Shown: positions 22,500 through 35,250, counted from the first letter of the stretch. The stretch is DNA of 64,000 bases from Inia geoffrensis (GCA_036417435.1 CM070911.1:1426001-1490000), one strand, 5' to 3'. Notes: generated by a model from the letters alone, not told the origin. Numbers and translations: made by a program.

Positions 22500-24530
22500 T
22501 TATTTGAGGAAAAGAGATACACGACACATACTACATGGGATTGCATGCATGTACGTAGACAACTGTAACAATTGCTGTTGGTTCTGCTCGATACTCTTTC
22601 CTCACTTCTTTCTTGGAAGTAGAACCCTGATTTTGCTAGGTTCAAAACTTCCTCTTTGATTTAAACCAATCATTCTCACTCACCCCCCTTGCCAGCAATG
22701 GGTTTAGGCATGAGCATGTGACACACTTTTGGCCAATCATATCTGAGAGAGTCTGATGGATGTTTTTCAAAGTACATGCATCCTTGTTCTAACTGAAAGA
22801 CACAAGAAAGAATCACTCTTACTCTTCCAGAGAATGCTGTCATGTCTGGACGTAATGCCTGGGATGACAGTCTTCTTGTAATGATGATTGGTAAACTATC
22901 AGCCTAAGACTGAGCAGAAGTGTAGAGAGAAACTGAACTCTCAATTACTTGGTTGTAATGTTGAATTAACCAACTTTAAGCCATCCCTCTTCTGGGCTTC
23001 TTATTTACAAGGATAATGTTTAAGTTGATTCAAATTGGGATTTTCATTTTCCTGTTCCAAAAAAAAACGCACTAACTAATGGAATAACTTTATGTTTGTC
23101 ATGGAAAGTATGCTGTCTTCCTTTCCTAAATGAACTACTGTGTACTAGTGAGTCAGAAAAATTCGTGAGCCATCCTTCCTCATAGATGAATGAACAGAAG
23201 GAACATTTTGTTTAGGAGAAGGCCTCCTGGCTTGGGTTTTACCTCCATACTTACTTTCTATGTGTCCTTAAGTAAAGTGTGCTTTATCTTGGATTCATCA
23301 AGTCTATATATTCAACATGAATATTAGTGTGTGTTCACTTAAAAGTTCATTTCAAAGGTATCCTAAACAGGGCCTATAGAATGTCAGCTTTTATCTTCAG
23401 AACATCTACATAAATTATCTGATTTGTCAATATTAGTCTTCACTGTTCCTGGTATCCTATGTAAATTTGATATGTATTGTTACATGTAACCTGGTATTCC
23501 CAGGTCAACAGACATATAGAAATCTCTTTTAAAATTCATCATGATCTTCAACAAATGATTAAGAAACAATTATATAATCTTTTATGTATACAAACATGAC
23601 TCCTAGGTTGTAAGAGTTGGCAAACTAAAAGAGAATTATTATCAAAGTCATGTAAATTTAACATATTTATTGAGTGCCTACTACTATTTTCACCACTATT
23701 GACATCACATACATGTATAGTGTTTTGGAAATTATAAAGTAATTTTGTATCTGTTTTTTAGTTTAATCAGATTAACATATACCCAGAACTGTGCCAGATG
23801 CTGAGGAAATTCAAGAAAAATATAAAACTGGCTTGGCTAACTGAAATAATGCCAAACAAAATCTTTATTGAAAAGTTTTACTTAAAGCCAAATATTGGTG
23901 AATTTGAAAATAGGTATTAGATCTAGAATTTTACAGTAAATTACAGGAATCCTAAGAGAAATTGCTTCAGTGACCTGATTTCAGCCACCAGGAATGTAAT
24001 GCGTGACACTAATATGACAAAAGAAAAAATTGTCTTGATTAGTGACTCCATGGCACATTTCTAAGCCCCAAAAAGATAGATACATGAAGTCTGTAAGTTA
24101 AAGAAGCTGTTTTTTTATGTAGACACATCTATCTTACTTAAAGCGTGTCATTCCTATGGAACTTACACATTTCAAAATATTAATTTTCCATTTGAACCTG
24201 AAATTCAATCTGAAAATTTTCAAAAGAATTCTCTATAATGCAACACAGTATAGTCCTCTTCATTAAAGTATAAAAATTATTTGTTACTTTTCTTATATGT
24301 CTTTGAATTTTTATCCATGGAGAGTTAGGCAGAAGGCTTGACTGATTTTTTAGCATATTAGCCTTTTTAAAAAAATATGATTTTTTCAAGAAAGCAATAG
24401 AGAAAATGGTCTTTCTTAGAGGTAAGATAAATCCTCATAAAGACAAGAAGATATAGAATATACTAATTCTGATTCAGAATTTGCAGTTTTAGAAGTTAAG
24501 AATGTCACTGAATCTCAAAGTCTTTATTAA
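22500..24530. other. unassigned AT-rich stretch
   Basis: The segment 22620-23050 has the look of an old LTR or DNA-transposon relic (GGCCAATCATATCTGAGAGA, TTAAGCCATCCC) but I cannot name it. The rest shows no gene and no clear repeat. Confidence 0.35.
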
Positions 24531-24534
24531 AAGT

Positions 24535-24690
24535 ATGATGATCAAAAACATGGAATTTGCAATGTGGCAGACTCCCAGACTTCAATCTTACCTCTTTCAT
24601 TTGCTAGCTGTGTGGATTTGGAATATGTGCTGGACTTCTATAGGTCTTACTTTTCTCATTTATAAAATTAAAACAACATTATCTACTCTA
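24535..24690 (+). mobile_element. MIR-like relic
   Basis: TTTGCTAGCTGTGTGGATTTG followed by TTACTTTTCTCATTTATAAA gives the MIR middle order. Diverged. Confidence 0.45.
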
Positions 24691-24810
24691 GATGTGAAAA
24701 TCCTCAACAAAATAATATCAAACCAAACCTTGTGACAAAAAAATATATGTATAATAAAGATTATATACAATGACAAAGTGAGATTTATCCCAGGAATGCA
24801 AGGTTGGTTT

Positions 24811-24846
24811 TCTGTTTTGTTTTTTTTTTTTTTTTAACATCTTTAT
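24811..24846 (-). mobile_element. ultra-short L1 insertion with target duplication
   Basis: A T-run with two G interruptions is followed by AACATCTTTATT, the reverse of the terminal AATAAAGATGTT of the young L1s at 42991 and 49372. The flanks are duplicated: TGCAAGGTTGGTTT at 24797-24810 and TGCAAGTTTGGCTT at 24847-24860, 12 of 14 identical. The host L1 reads through if one copy and the insert are removed. Confidence 0.7.
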
Positions 24847-26177
24847 TGCAAGTTTGGCTTTAACATGTGAAAATGTAATAATGTGATAATTATATGATTA
24901 TAAAATGCAGAAAACCTCGTTATTTTAATAAATGAAAAAACAATGACAAAATCCACCACTTCTTCATAATAAAGAGACTTTACAAACCAGGAGTAGACGG
25001 GAGCTCGTTCAACTTGATGAAGGAAATCAGTGAAAAATCTAGCTACCATCGTACTTAATTGTGAAAGACTGTATACTTCCCTACTAATATCAGGAACTAT
25101 ACTGGGATGTCTCCTTTCACCAATTCTATTCAACATTGCACTGAAATTATTGTTCAGGGCAAATTGAAATAAAAGGCATCCTGACTGGAAAGGCATCAGT
25201 AAAATCACCCCTATTTATAGAGGACATGATCTTGTGCATATATAAACTCCTAAGAAATGCATTACAAAGTGTTAGAACTAATAAATAAGTTCAACAATAT
25301 AAATGCACAAAATTGATGGTATTTCTTTGCATTAAGTAATTAAAAATCCAAAAATGAAACAAAGAAGACAATAACATCAAAAATTTAAAAATAATTAGAA
25401 AGAAATTTAACAAAAAAAGGCAAAACCTATACTCTAAAAACTGTAAAGCATGTTGAAAGAAACTGAAAAACATCTAAATAAATAAAAGACATCTCATAAC
25501 CATGAATCAGCAGACTTAATATTGTTAAGATGTCAATATTCCCCAAATTCATCTACACACTCAACACAACACTTATTATAATCTCAGCTACCATTGTTTT
25601 CAGAAATTGACAAGCTGATCCTAAATTCATATGGAAATTCAAGGGACCCAAGATAGCCAAAACAATCTTTAAAAAGAAGAATAAAGCTAGAGGACTCATG
25701 CTTCCTGATTTCAAATTTTACTACACAGCTACAGTAATTAATACAGTGTGTACTGGCATTAAGTACTAGCATAATGATAGACATGCAAATCAATGCAATA
25801 AAATTGAGAGTTAAGAAATAAATACTCACATTTTTGATCAATCAGTTTTGACAAGGATGCCAAAACAATTAAATGGGGGAAAATACAGTATATTCAACAA
25901 AGGCTGGAACATCATTTGTTGAATATACTATTCGTCATCATTTCTTGGGTATCCGTCTCAAACTTTATACAAAAAATTAACTAAAAATGTATGAAGATTT
26001 AACTGTAAGGGCTAAAACTATAAAGCTCTTAGAAAAAAACAAGTGTATATCGTTGTGATACTAAATTAGCAATGATTTCTTAAATACAATATTAAAAGCA
26101 CAAGCAGAAAAACTAAAAATAGGTAAAATGAACTTCCTCAAAACTGAAAACTTTTGTGCTTCAAAGTATAACATTAA

Positions 26178-26386
26178 GGGCTTCCCTGGTGGTGCAGTAG
26201 TTGAGAGTCCGCCTGCCGATGCAGGGGACATGGGTTCGTGCCCCAGTCCAGGAAGATCCCACAGGCCACGGAGCGGTTGGGCCAGTGAGCCATGGCCGCT
26301 AAGCCTGCTCATCCGGAGCCTGTGCTCCACAACGGGAGAGGCCACAATGGTGAGAGGCTTGCATACCGCAAAAAAAAAAAAAAAAA
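26178..26386 (+). mobile_element. CHR-2-type SINE without target duplication
   Basis: Complete SINE from GGGCTTCCCTGGTGGTGCAG to a pure A tail. No matching flanks are seen (left AAGTATAACATTAA, right CGACAGATAACAAC). The surrounding L1 jumps forward across the SINE, see findings. Confidence 0.95.
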
Positions 26387-27059
26387 CGACAGATAACAAC
26401 AAATGTTAACAAAACCTGGAGACATCAGAACACTCATACATTCATTCATCTTTGGTAGGACTATAAAACAGTACAGTCACTTTGTAAAACAAACTGGCAG
26501 CTCCTCAAAAGGTTAAACACAGTTACCATAAAACCCTCCATGCATCCCAAGAGAAATGAGAGCAAATGCCCACACAATAACCTGTCCTTGAAGGCCCCCA
26601 GCAGCTTTATTCATAACAGCCAATAAGTGGAAAGAACTGAAATGTCCATCGATTATTGAATGGATAGATAAAATATGATATATCCATTCCATTTCAAATG
26701 GAATATTGTTTGACAATAAAAAGTTTGCCAAATAATAAAATTATTATATGATACACTCTACAACATGGGTGTACCTTGAAATTGTTTTGCAAAATGAAAA
26801 AAAAAAAAAAACAGCCAGAAAATACCATATATTGGTAGTTGACTAGGGCTAGGAAGGTTGAGGGGCTATGAGAAGTGACCACGAATGGGTAAGACCCATG
26901 GCTTTGGTTGAGGAAATCATCTAAAATTAACTGTTGATGGTTGCAGAACTCTGAGTGTGTTCTAAAAACTACTGAACTGTATACTTTAAGTGAGAAAGCT
27001 GCATGGTATGTGAAGTATACCTCAGTAATTACATATGAGATATATAGCTGCAAATAGAG

Positions 27060-28110
27060 AAATAAATACTAACAGAAACAAAAGAAAGGGAAATAGACAA
27101 ATTCACAAGTGCTAAGCAAAAAGGGAAAATGAGCTGTTTGGAAGATGTGAAGAATTTCTTATCATCAAGTCATATATATGGGCATACATATACACACATA
27201 TGATTTATGATGTGTGTCCGGATAGAAAAATCTTATATAACATATAAAACATTCCAAAACAATCAATAAATAAACAAGAAAAAAAGCAAAGAATTCAATT
27301 AGAAAAATAAGCAAAAGACTTGACTAGGTACATTTTAAAACACTTTCAATGTAATTTTTCATTGGGGAAATGCAAATTAAACCACAGGGTGATACCACTT
27401 GCATTCCTTCCCAGAATGAATTAGAGAAGCACGGGTGCTGATATGGAGGAACAAACCTCGTCCACCCTTCTGAAGGGAATTATTTGTGCAGACACATCAG
27501 TAGTATTCACCAAAGGTAAACATTTATCTTCCAGAAATTTACAATCCAGAATTCCTCCCCAAGGTACAGCCCCAAGGGAAATGTGTGCATATGCACAAAG
27601 ACACACGCATGAATGTGTTCACAGCGGGGCTATTCCTAACACCCAAACTGAAGCCCATTCAAATGACCACCAGCAGTAGAATGGATAACTGGAAGGCGGC
27701 ACATTCCCACAGTGCAATCCCATACAACAAGGAGAATATGTGGGCTACAACTGCATATAACTACATGGACAAATCTCACAAACATAATGTTGATCAGCGT
27801 AACTAAGGCACAAAGTATATGCACCCCATGATTTCACTTATATGAAACTGAAAAGCAAATGAGGTTCATCTGTGGTGTTAGTAGTCGGATATGGTTCACT
27901 TTGGGGAGTGTGGGTAATGAGAAGGGGATTGGCAGTCATGTAAAAGCTGTTTCTTATTTTGATCTGGGTTCTAATCACACAGTTGTGATAGTTTGTGGTA
28001 TTTCATTGAACTGTATACTTAGGATTTGTGCTGTACACTTAAAGACTATAACATCCTTTTATGATGTATAATTTAATAATTTGTCCACAAAATCAATCAA
28101 GATCAAAAAA
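27060..28110 (+). mobile_element. second old L1 relic, ORF2 C-terminal part and 3' UTR
   Basis: L1-type motifs in order: GGGGAAATGCAAATTAAACC (27364), TAGAATGGATAACTGGA (27678), ATGATTTCACTTATATGAAA (27828) and TGTACACTTAAAGACTATAA (28032). It follows directly on the previous L1's 3' end and is a different, older copy. Confidence 0.65.
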
Positions 28111-29485
28111 TATATAGCTTAGACATGTCACCTGTGTCACAAAATTACTGTTTAAAAATAAGATAATACAGCTTAAGATGACGCTCTGTGAGGAGGGGGC
28201 ACACGCCCTAATATTGGTAGGTTGTGAGGGTTGGTGTGGGGTAAATGGGTTTATTATTATGTGCTTCAAAACTTGCATATGTTACCAATAAAGAGTGGAA
28301 ACATGAAGAACAAACAGGACCTGCTGTGGAAATTTGGATCAGAGGTAATAGTAGATTGAATCATGGATGGCAGTGAAAGTTTCAAGATATTCTTTAAAGG
28401 AGAATGTACACGAAGTGCTGATTGTCAGCATATGCAGATGAAGCACATAGACTTCTGGTTTGAGCAATTTGATGGGTGGTACTGTGGAGAAGAAGCCAGG
28501 AATGGAGCAGATTTTCAGAGCACATCAAGAAAACCATTTTTAGCATGTTTAAACTGAGATTTGTGTGGGGAGTTAATGTTGAAATATCAGGTAAGTACCA
28601 AGAGTTGAATATGTATAAACTGCTTCTCAGAGGAGACATCTGGGTGGGCAATACTAATTTGGAAGTCATCCGCATAAAATGATGTCAAAAAGTTCTCGGA
28701 ATAGATGAAATACCCAAGAGAAGATTGTATGGAGAGGTGGAAATCGAGCTCAGGTTTGAACCCTGAGTGATTTTAAGATGAAGGTTTGGGTGGAGAGGAA
28801 AAGCCATCGACGAAGCTAGAAAAGAGCCAATTAGGTTAGAAGACAATGTGTTATCAAAAAAAACCCAAAGTGTTTCAAGACATTTCAACTCTGTCAGATA
28901 AGTCAAGCAGGTTGAAAACATAGAACTCACCACTGACCATTGGATTTGGGGAAATGAGGATCACCAGAAGCCTTGTCAAGGAAGTACCAAAGGAGTGGTG
29001 GGCGTAGAAGGCAGATAAGAGTGTGTTGAAGGAGCAAGGAGGGGAGGCAAGAGAAAAAGCCCATCCTGACATTTCCTGTGAAAGCCTTGCTGTGAACTGA
29101 TGATGGATATCTCAGTAACAAAGAGAATAACAAAACAAATAACAAATTGTTATTATAATGAGATTATCTGTCAATGACCTAAGGTCTGGAATATAATGGG
29201 CACTAAACAAATGTTTATGAGTGAATTAGTAAGCAAACAGAAATAACCTTATACTATGATTTTCCCAAAGGTAACTCAAAATATTTCTCTGTAAGTCTTC
29301 ATTTTTTCAAAAAGTCAAACACAGAAAAGTGAGATATTTGGTTGAACATACAGCTCAAGAACTTATCCAGCAGTAGGATTGAGATGTGTCCTGATATCTT
29401 GGTTCATAAATGTTTCCACTGAGATAATAGGAATATATGCACATGAATCAAATCAGTGAGTAGATTAGCATACAGCTCAGAGGAC
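28111..29485. other. unassigned stretch
   Basis: Frames of 60-93 residues on both strands (28363-29145) show no domain. Purine-rich plus strand between 28340 and 29080 might be an old L1/HAL1-like or L2 relic. Confidence 0.35.
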
Positions 29486-29489
29486 TCAG

Positions 29490-29745
29490 TCCAATGTAAG
29501 TGGACATCATTCAATCCGTTGAGGGCCTGAACAGAACAAAGATGTAGAGGAAGGCTGAATGCGTCACCTGCCTGCCTGACAGTTTCAGCTGGAACATCAG
29601 TCCTCTGTTCTCAGCACTCCTGGTCCTCAAGATCCAGACCCAGACTGGAACCTGCACCATAGCTCCCTGGCTCTCAGGCCTTCAAACTACCCCACTGGCT
29701 CTCCTTCTGTAAGTATAGTCTCTCTGCAGAACCCTGACTAATACG
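29490..29745 (+). mobile_element. ancient interspersed repeat, family uncertain
   Basis: GACATCATTCAATCCGTTGA, GGGCCTGAACAGAACAAAGA, a CTCAGGCCTTCAAACTAC stretch and the end GCAGAACCCTGACTAATAC recur in many mammalian genomes. I cannot name the family with confidence. Confidence 0.5.
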
Positions 29746-29764
29746 TAAGTATTTTCTTATTTCC

Positions 29765-31045
29765 ATTGTAATTTTTTCTTTGATGTATGAAAGCTCTGGA
29801 CAGGTGCTTTAAAATTTATAAATTAATGGGAGACTTTCTCATACTATACTTTGTAGTTTCTAATTTTATTAAATTGTGGTCCAAGTATATAGCCAGTCTG
29901 ACATTAATTTTCTTGGTATCTTTTGAAACTTCCTTTGTGATTAAATATACTTTCTTTAAAATGGAAGTTCTATGTATGCTTAAAAAGAATGTGTGCTCTT
30001 TCATTGTTAGGTGTATATCCATTAGATCAATATCAGATCAAACTCATAAGTTTGCATAAATTTTTGTCTAGTTTTCTAGATTTATCTGTTTCTGAGAATA
30101 GTCTGAGAAATATATCTAACTAAGGTTTTTAGATTTTTTCCACTTATTGATACCATTTTGCCAATTTTTAGTTTATGTTTTTGAGATAATATTGTTAGGA
30201 ACACACAAAATTAAGCTTTTTATGACTTTTTATGACTATAGTAAGACCTAAGAGAGGTCTTCAACTTCATCTCTTTGACTGTATTTTTTCTGGTATTAAC
30301 ATTACTGTTCTTGTTTTCCTTGTTTATATTTGCTTGGCATATCTTTATCCATCTGTTTTAACATTTCTTTCATATTTTAGGTGTGTCTCATAAAATTCAT
30401 AAAGAAAATATTATTTTTAAAAAGTATTCTGGGGCTCCCTATTTAATAGAAAACTTTTAAACATTTACATTTATTATGGTTATTGATATATTTTGATTTA
30501 TTTTTACCAACTTATTTTCACTCCACTGGATTGTTATACATTCTCTTTCTATGCTTCTTAGTTTTTCCCATAAATATGAATTACATACTTAACAGTGTCC
30601 AACTTTAATAAACACTTCTAACTTTTTATCAAGGAACAAAAGTATTTTTGAACCATTTAAATCTAATCCTGTCTACATGTGTCATCCAGCTTATCAGTTA
30701 TTAGTGCTCTCAGAGAGTGTTTTTTAGATCTTCCAGCATTTGTCTTTTCCATTAGAATCATTCATTATAGTGATTTATTTGTTCATCATTACTCTGTGTG
30801 CCCCATCCTTCCTAATGGGTTCAAAATTTCTTTCTTAGAAAAATGTATCCTTAAGAAGTTATTTCTTCCGTTATTTATGTGAAAAAGTCTTTAGTGCATC
30901 TGCACTTCTGAAAGGCAAATTTTTAAGTTGATTTTTATTCTCCCTCAGTATTTTAAAAATATTCTTCCACGGTATCAGGAATATACTGTTTGCAGATGAG
31001 GTCAATAAAAAAGCTTTTGTATAACCTCGCTGAAATATATTTGCA
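29765..31045 (-). mobile_element. old L1, antisense, ORF2 5' part and upstream
   Basis: The plus strand is T-rich and runs as reverse L1: endonuclease region around 29850-30560 and further 5' sequence to about 31000. Frames at 29787-30059 and 30679-30882 are antisense shadows. Confidence 0.6.
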
Positions 31046-31091
31046 TATCTCAATGTCCATAAGTGAAAAATACTAAATAAGAATAGATGGA

Positions 31092-31283
31092 GGGACTTCC
31101 CTTGGGTCCAGTGGTTAAGACTTCACCTTCCAATGCAGGGGGTGTGGGTTTGATCCCTGGTTGGGGAGCTAAGATCCCACATGCTTCATGGTCAAAAAAC
31201 CAAAAACATAAAACAGAAGAAATATTGTAACAAATTCAATAAAGACTTTTTAAATGGTTCACATCAAAAAAATCTTTTAAAAA
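31092..31283 (+). mobile_element. older CHR-type SINE with target duplication
   Basis: Starts GGGACTTCCCTTGGGTCCAG, continues CAATGCAGGGGGTGTGGGTT and ends in AACAAATTCAATAAAGAC and an A-rich tail. An exact 13-bp duplication AAGAATAGATGGA lies at 31079-31091 and 31284-31296. The body differs from the CHR-2 copies and is an older subfamily. Confidence 0.9.
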
Positions 31284-31296
31284 AAGAATAGATGGA

Positions 31297-32150
31297 AAAT
31301 CCCTTAAAATAGTAAAATGGTTCAGTAGTAGTCACAGTGTGATGGACACGAGATATGCTAGGTGGACCCCCTGAAAGTGTTGTCAGCTGATTAGCAGCCT
31401 TATTCCACCTGCAACCCTAGTTCCCTTTGTGGTGGAGACTTATGGGTTCACAGGTTCTGAAGGTAGGACATGGGCATCTTTGCATGGGATGGACATTATT
31501 CAGCCCCTCACACAGGCACTGCACTCAGTCTTCAGTGTAGCCGAGCCCAAAAGAAAGTCAAGCTCCCAACCAATGCAGGTTAGGATTCTGATTAAGAAAG
31601 AATGGAACCTGGCACATGGCTTGGGCACATCTAGGTTGGTGTGTGAAAATCTTGAACTCCCCTGTTCCTCTGAGATGTTTGTCTTGCAGAATTGTCCCAC
31701 TTCTCCCTGTTAAGGACAAGAGCTCCATTCTTACTTAAAGAAAATTCAGGGACTAGCTCCTGGTAAAGCTACCTCCACCCCTTCTGACCATTAGATCATA
31801 ATTAGGGATACGTCATGGCTGAGATGATGTGGGTCAGATAAGGAGTTATAAGATTCAGCCAATAGGGACTGGCAGGAGTCAGAGGAGAAGGTGTGGGACT
31901 AGATTCTGAGGAATGCTTGATCGGGAGACCCTGGAAAAAGCTTGCGTCAGGGAAAGTGTGTTGACTGGGAAGCAGTTTCGAGATACAGGGTTCAGCATCC
32001 TGGCAAGGTCTTAGGAGATGGTGTGAAATCACCACTTGGGTGTTTCCTAGAAGCACAGAAAAATCAATGGCCCATGCTAAGTGAGATGAAATGCTGGAAT
32101 TGCATGGCAGACGGTGGAAGGAAGGACTGAAAGGCTTACGGAGGTAGACA
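31297..32150. other. unassigned stretch, MaLR-like fragment near 31350-31510
   Basis: TTGTCAGCTGATTAGCAGCC and GGTTCACAGGTTCTGAAG suggest a medium-reiterated, possibly MaLR, fragment. The 141-residue minus frame at 31802-32227 has no domain I recognise. Part of this may be the start of the ERVL region that follows. Confidence 0.35.
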
Positions 32151-32157
32151 TGCAGAG

Positions 32158-34560
32158 ATGAACATGCTCTGTAAGGACAGAGCACCCGCCAAATGGCGTG
32201 GTCATTGGGAAGGTCTGGAAGATTCACCCTTTACCAAAACAAGGAGGAATGTGCAGGAGGAGAGGCATCAGCACCACAAAAATTTCAGTAATTTTGGATC
32301 GATGGTGGGTGTCGTCATCACAGAATCAGGGATTCTAAGTACAGGAATGGCAGGACTCTGCCAAGCAGAGGCCAGTTGGCAGTGTGTCCATATCAGAAGC
32401 CAGGTGGATGCAATTATCATCATGACTGGTGAAGTTGGATTGGCAGCCAATGAGGCTTGACCTTCAGAATTATGAAGATGGTTTACAGAACACAGCACTC
32501 TTATGGGGGAAATAGATGGGTAGCCAATCAGGATACTGCTCACATCATCAGAAGAAATCAAGGATGGATGAGCTGGAAAGTCAGAGCAGTACCCCTTGTG
32601 CAGTCCCTGAACCTAAGTCAGTTTTTAGACCCGAGACCCATTAACTGAAGAGAAGGCCATGTTCCCTGGAGGAAGGATCCTGAAGAACCATGGCAAGTAT
32701 ACATAGCAGTCAACCCCCCAGACCTTCCAATAAAGGATGTATGCCATTTCCTTTGGTAACTGTACATCAGGTAACGGGGAATACCCAATCACTTCCAGGA
32801 TTGTTGGACACAAGTTCAGAGTTGACAATTATACCTGGAGACATGTGGGGCCATTATTACCCTTCAGTTAGAGTTGGGGCATATGGGATCAGGTTACAGA
32901 TGGAATCACGGCTAATGTCCAGCTTGCAATGGATCCATTTGGTCTGTAGACTCACTAGGTTGCCATTTTCTAGTCCCCTAATACATTTTGGGGGAAGACA
33001 CATTGGGTAGATGGTACAAACTCCACATAAGGTCTTTGGCCTGTGGGGTCAGAAATATCAGAGGAAGAAAGCCAAAGAGAAGCCTCTGAAACTGAACCCT
33101 GCCCCCGTTCCAGCCAAGATAGAAAATGCCTATCAAAATATCATCCCATGAGTGATGGCAAGGATTAGTGCCACACTCAGGCGCTAAACTGTGACAAGGT
33201 AGTGGTCCCACTGTGTCTCCATTTAATTCATCAGTCTGACTCTCTGGGGAATTCAGGTCTATCTGGAAAGGGAGCAGTAGTCCCTCACAAGCTACCTGTA
33301 CCTGTGGTAGAGCAAGCTCACATGACTGCAGGCACTTGGCTTGAGGCTGTTGATTTAATGAATGTGCTCTTTCTCCTCTTAATTAGAACAGCAGATCGTA
33401 AAGTCTGCATTCACATGAAACTGACAATAGCATATATTTACAGTTTTCTACCTGGGCTATGTTATCTCTTCCACCCACTCTCATGATATGGTCCAAAAGA
33501 TCTGCACCATCTGGACATCAACTCACTATGACATCAGCTCCCTATGACATCATGCTCATCTGGCTAGTAAGAGGTGACTAGACTGTTGGAGTCCTTGGTA
33601 ATCCACACACACCTCAGAGTGAGGTAGATAATCTTTATATGACATCAGTGAAACCTTTTAGGGGTCCAGTGGTCAGGGCATCTTACCCAAAATAAAGGAC
33701 AAGCTATGGCATCTTGTCCCCCACCACAAGAAAGTACTCCACTTGGTAGGCCTCTTTGGGTCTTGGACAAGCATGTGCCATACTTGAGAATGTTGCTTCT
33801 GTCCATATACCAGGCAATGCAAAAGGGTCCCAGATTCAAATGGGGCCCAGACAGGAAATGGTACTGTAGCAGGTCCAGGTTATAGTGCAATCAAGACTCA
33901 GGCCATATGACCCAGCAGATCATGTGGTGTCAGAGATGTTAGTAGTGGGAAATGGGTGCCATGTGGATTTTGTAGCCAACACCATTGTCAAATCATAATG
34001 TAAGCCTCTGGAGGTCTGAAGCAAAGCCATGTCACCTGCAGTGACAAATTGCCACCTTTTGAGAACTAATACCTAGTATGTATTGGTAGAGAGAGAACAC
34101 CTGACACTGGAATACATGCATCTGGAATTGTCCATCTTGCCCTGCCTTGCATCAGTCACTAAGTTATATGATGAGATTGACCCAGCAACAAGCCATTGTG
34201 TGACATTAGTGGTTTTTCCAGAATGAGCCTAGTGGGACTAAGGGGCACATGCAGGCTGCGTGCTCAGGTGTCTTGAGCTTCCTGTCATCCATCAGTGCCA
34301 TGGCAACAGCTATCCTGCAACTCATACCCATTGTCATGTGATCAGCTGCCATGGGAAGACAAAGCCCAAGCTGGGTTTACAGATGAGTCGGCTTGGTAGG
34401 TGCATATATACAAGATGGAAATGATGGCGACTGCACCACAGCATCCCTCACAAGTAGCCTAGAAAGGCGGTGATGAGCCTGGTGGCTCACCCTGAGTGCC
34501 CCTCATCCTCAGGTGGTATGTCTTGTTATCCACTCTGAGTGGACAGATAAGTGGTGTAGT
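32158..34560 (+). mobile_element. decayed ERVL-type internal region (protease and polymerase)
   Basis: An endogenous retrovirus relic of the ERVL kind, recognised by a protease-like segment at 32690-33010 and downstream text in the order of reverse transcriptase (33480-33900), connection region (33900-34330) and early RNase H (about 34360). All frames carry stops and frameshifts, so nothing is functional. The outer limits are uncertain and no LTR could be paired with it. Assignment rests on resemblance and should be checked by profile search. Confidence 0.55.
32690..33010 (+). pseudogene. retroviral-type aspartic protease fragment (ERVL relic)
   Basis: A 106-residue frame contains a hydrophobic-Leu-Asp-Thr-Ser-Ser-Glu-Leu segment near residues 40-48, in the setting of a retroviral aspartic protease active site. 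The third active-site position, normally glycine, reads serine here. The frame loses similarity after about residue 70 and ends early. I infer a dead remnant of the protease step of an ERVL element. Confidence 0.5.
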
Positions 34561-34564
34561 GATA

Positions 34565-34665
34565 GAGGGGCTGTCCAAAGTCATAGAGCAGTAAATTGCC
34601 AGAGACAGAACTCAAACGGGGCAGTCTATGTCTGCACTGTATGCCCTTAACACTTCGCTGGTCTT
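34565..34665 (-). mobile_element. MIR fragment, antisense
   Basis: GTCCAAAGTCATAGAGCAGT, then GCCAGAGACAGAACTCAAAC and ATGCCCTTAACA follow the reverse MIR order. Confidence 0.55.
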
Positions 34666-34669
34666 GGAA

Positions 34670-35250
34670 CAATTGGATTATTTTCTCGTACTTGATACCA
34701 AAGTAAATTCTAAGTGGAACAATGATCTACGCTTTAAAAGAAAAGAAAAAAAGAAAGCACAAAAGTACTGGAAGAAAACTTGTGAGTTTTTTATTTTTAT
34801 ATTTTTATTATTATAATTTTTAATAATGATATTTTAGTGCAGAAGAGCTTTTAACTTAAAAACTTATGACATAGGAAGAAAAGTAGCTTGAGCTCACATC
34901 ACAGAGAAAGTTTAATTTCCTTGGTATGTAATAGACATGCACAAATGTGCAATAAAAACATCAGTGAACCAGCAGAAACACGGACACAGGTATGCAAAGA
35001 CCTTTGATAAAAGCTCTGCAAGTGGCTCTCAAAAATGTGAAAATAAGAACAACCCCATCCATCATATCAGAAATGTAAATAAAACTCCTATAAGATATCA
35101 TTTTTTCCCATCAAATGGACAAAATTCAATGTTTTAAAGTCCACTGTGCAGGGAATGAAGTGGAAAAGTGCCTGTGAGATTTTTAATTTGTGCAGATTCT
35201 ATGGAGAGCAATTTACCAAAATGCATCAAAATTTGAAATGCATACACTCT
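34670..35250 (+). mobile_element. old L1 ORF2 relic
   Basis: A-rich text with ATCAGAAATGTAAATAAAAC (35068) and AGATATCATTTTTTCCCATC (35093) resembles the C-terminal ORF2 of an old L1. Diverged. Confidence 0.45.

Larger units (their letters stand above)
24690..27055 (+). mobile_element. old L1: ORF2 3' half and 3' UTR
   Basis: Plus-strand text follows L1 ORF2 in order: TTTATCCCAGGAATGCAAGG (24784), a T-TATTCAACATTGCACTG stretch (25127), AATATTGTTAAGATGTCAAT (25519), TTTGTTGAATATACTATTCG region (25915), CACTCATACATTCATTC (26431) and a 3' UTR ending GTATACCTCAGTAATTAC (27014-27031). All frames are broken. Two later insertions sit inside it, at 24811-24846 and 26178-26386, and the second replaces part of the L1. 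Confidence 0.8.

Noticed and set aside
24843..25208. 121-residue minus-strand frame
   Set aside because: Antisense shadow of an old plus-strand L1 ORF2.
31802..32227. 141-residue minus-strand frame
   Set aside because: No recognisable domain. It overlaps the likely edge of an ERVL relic on the other strand.
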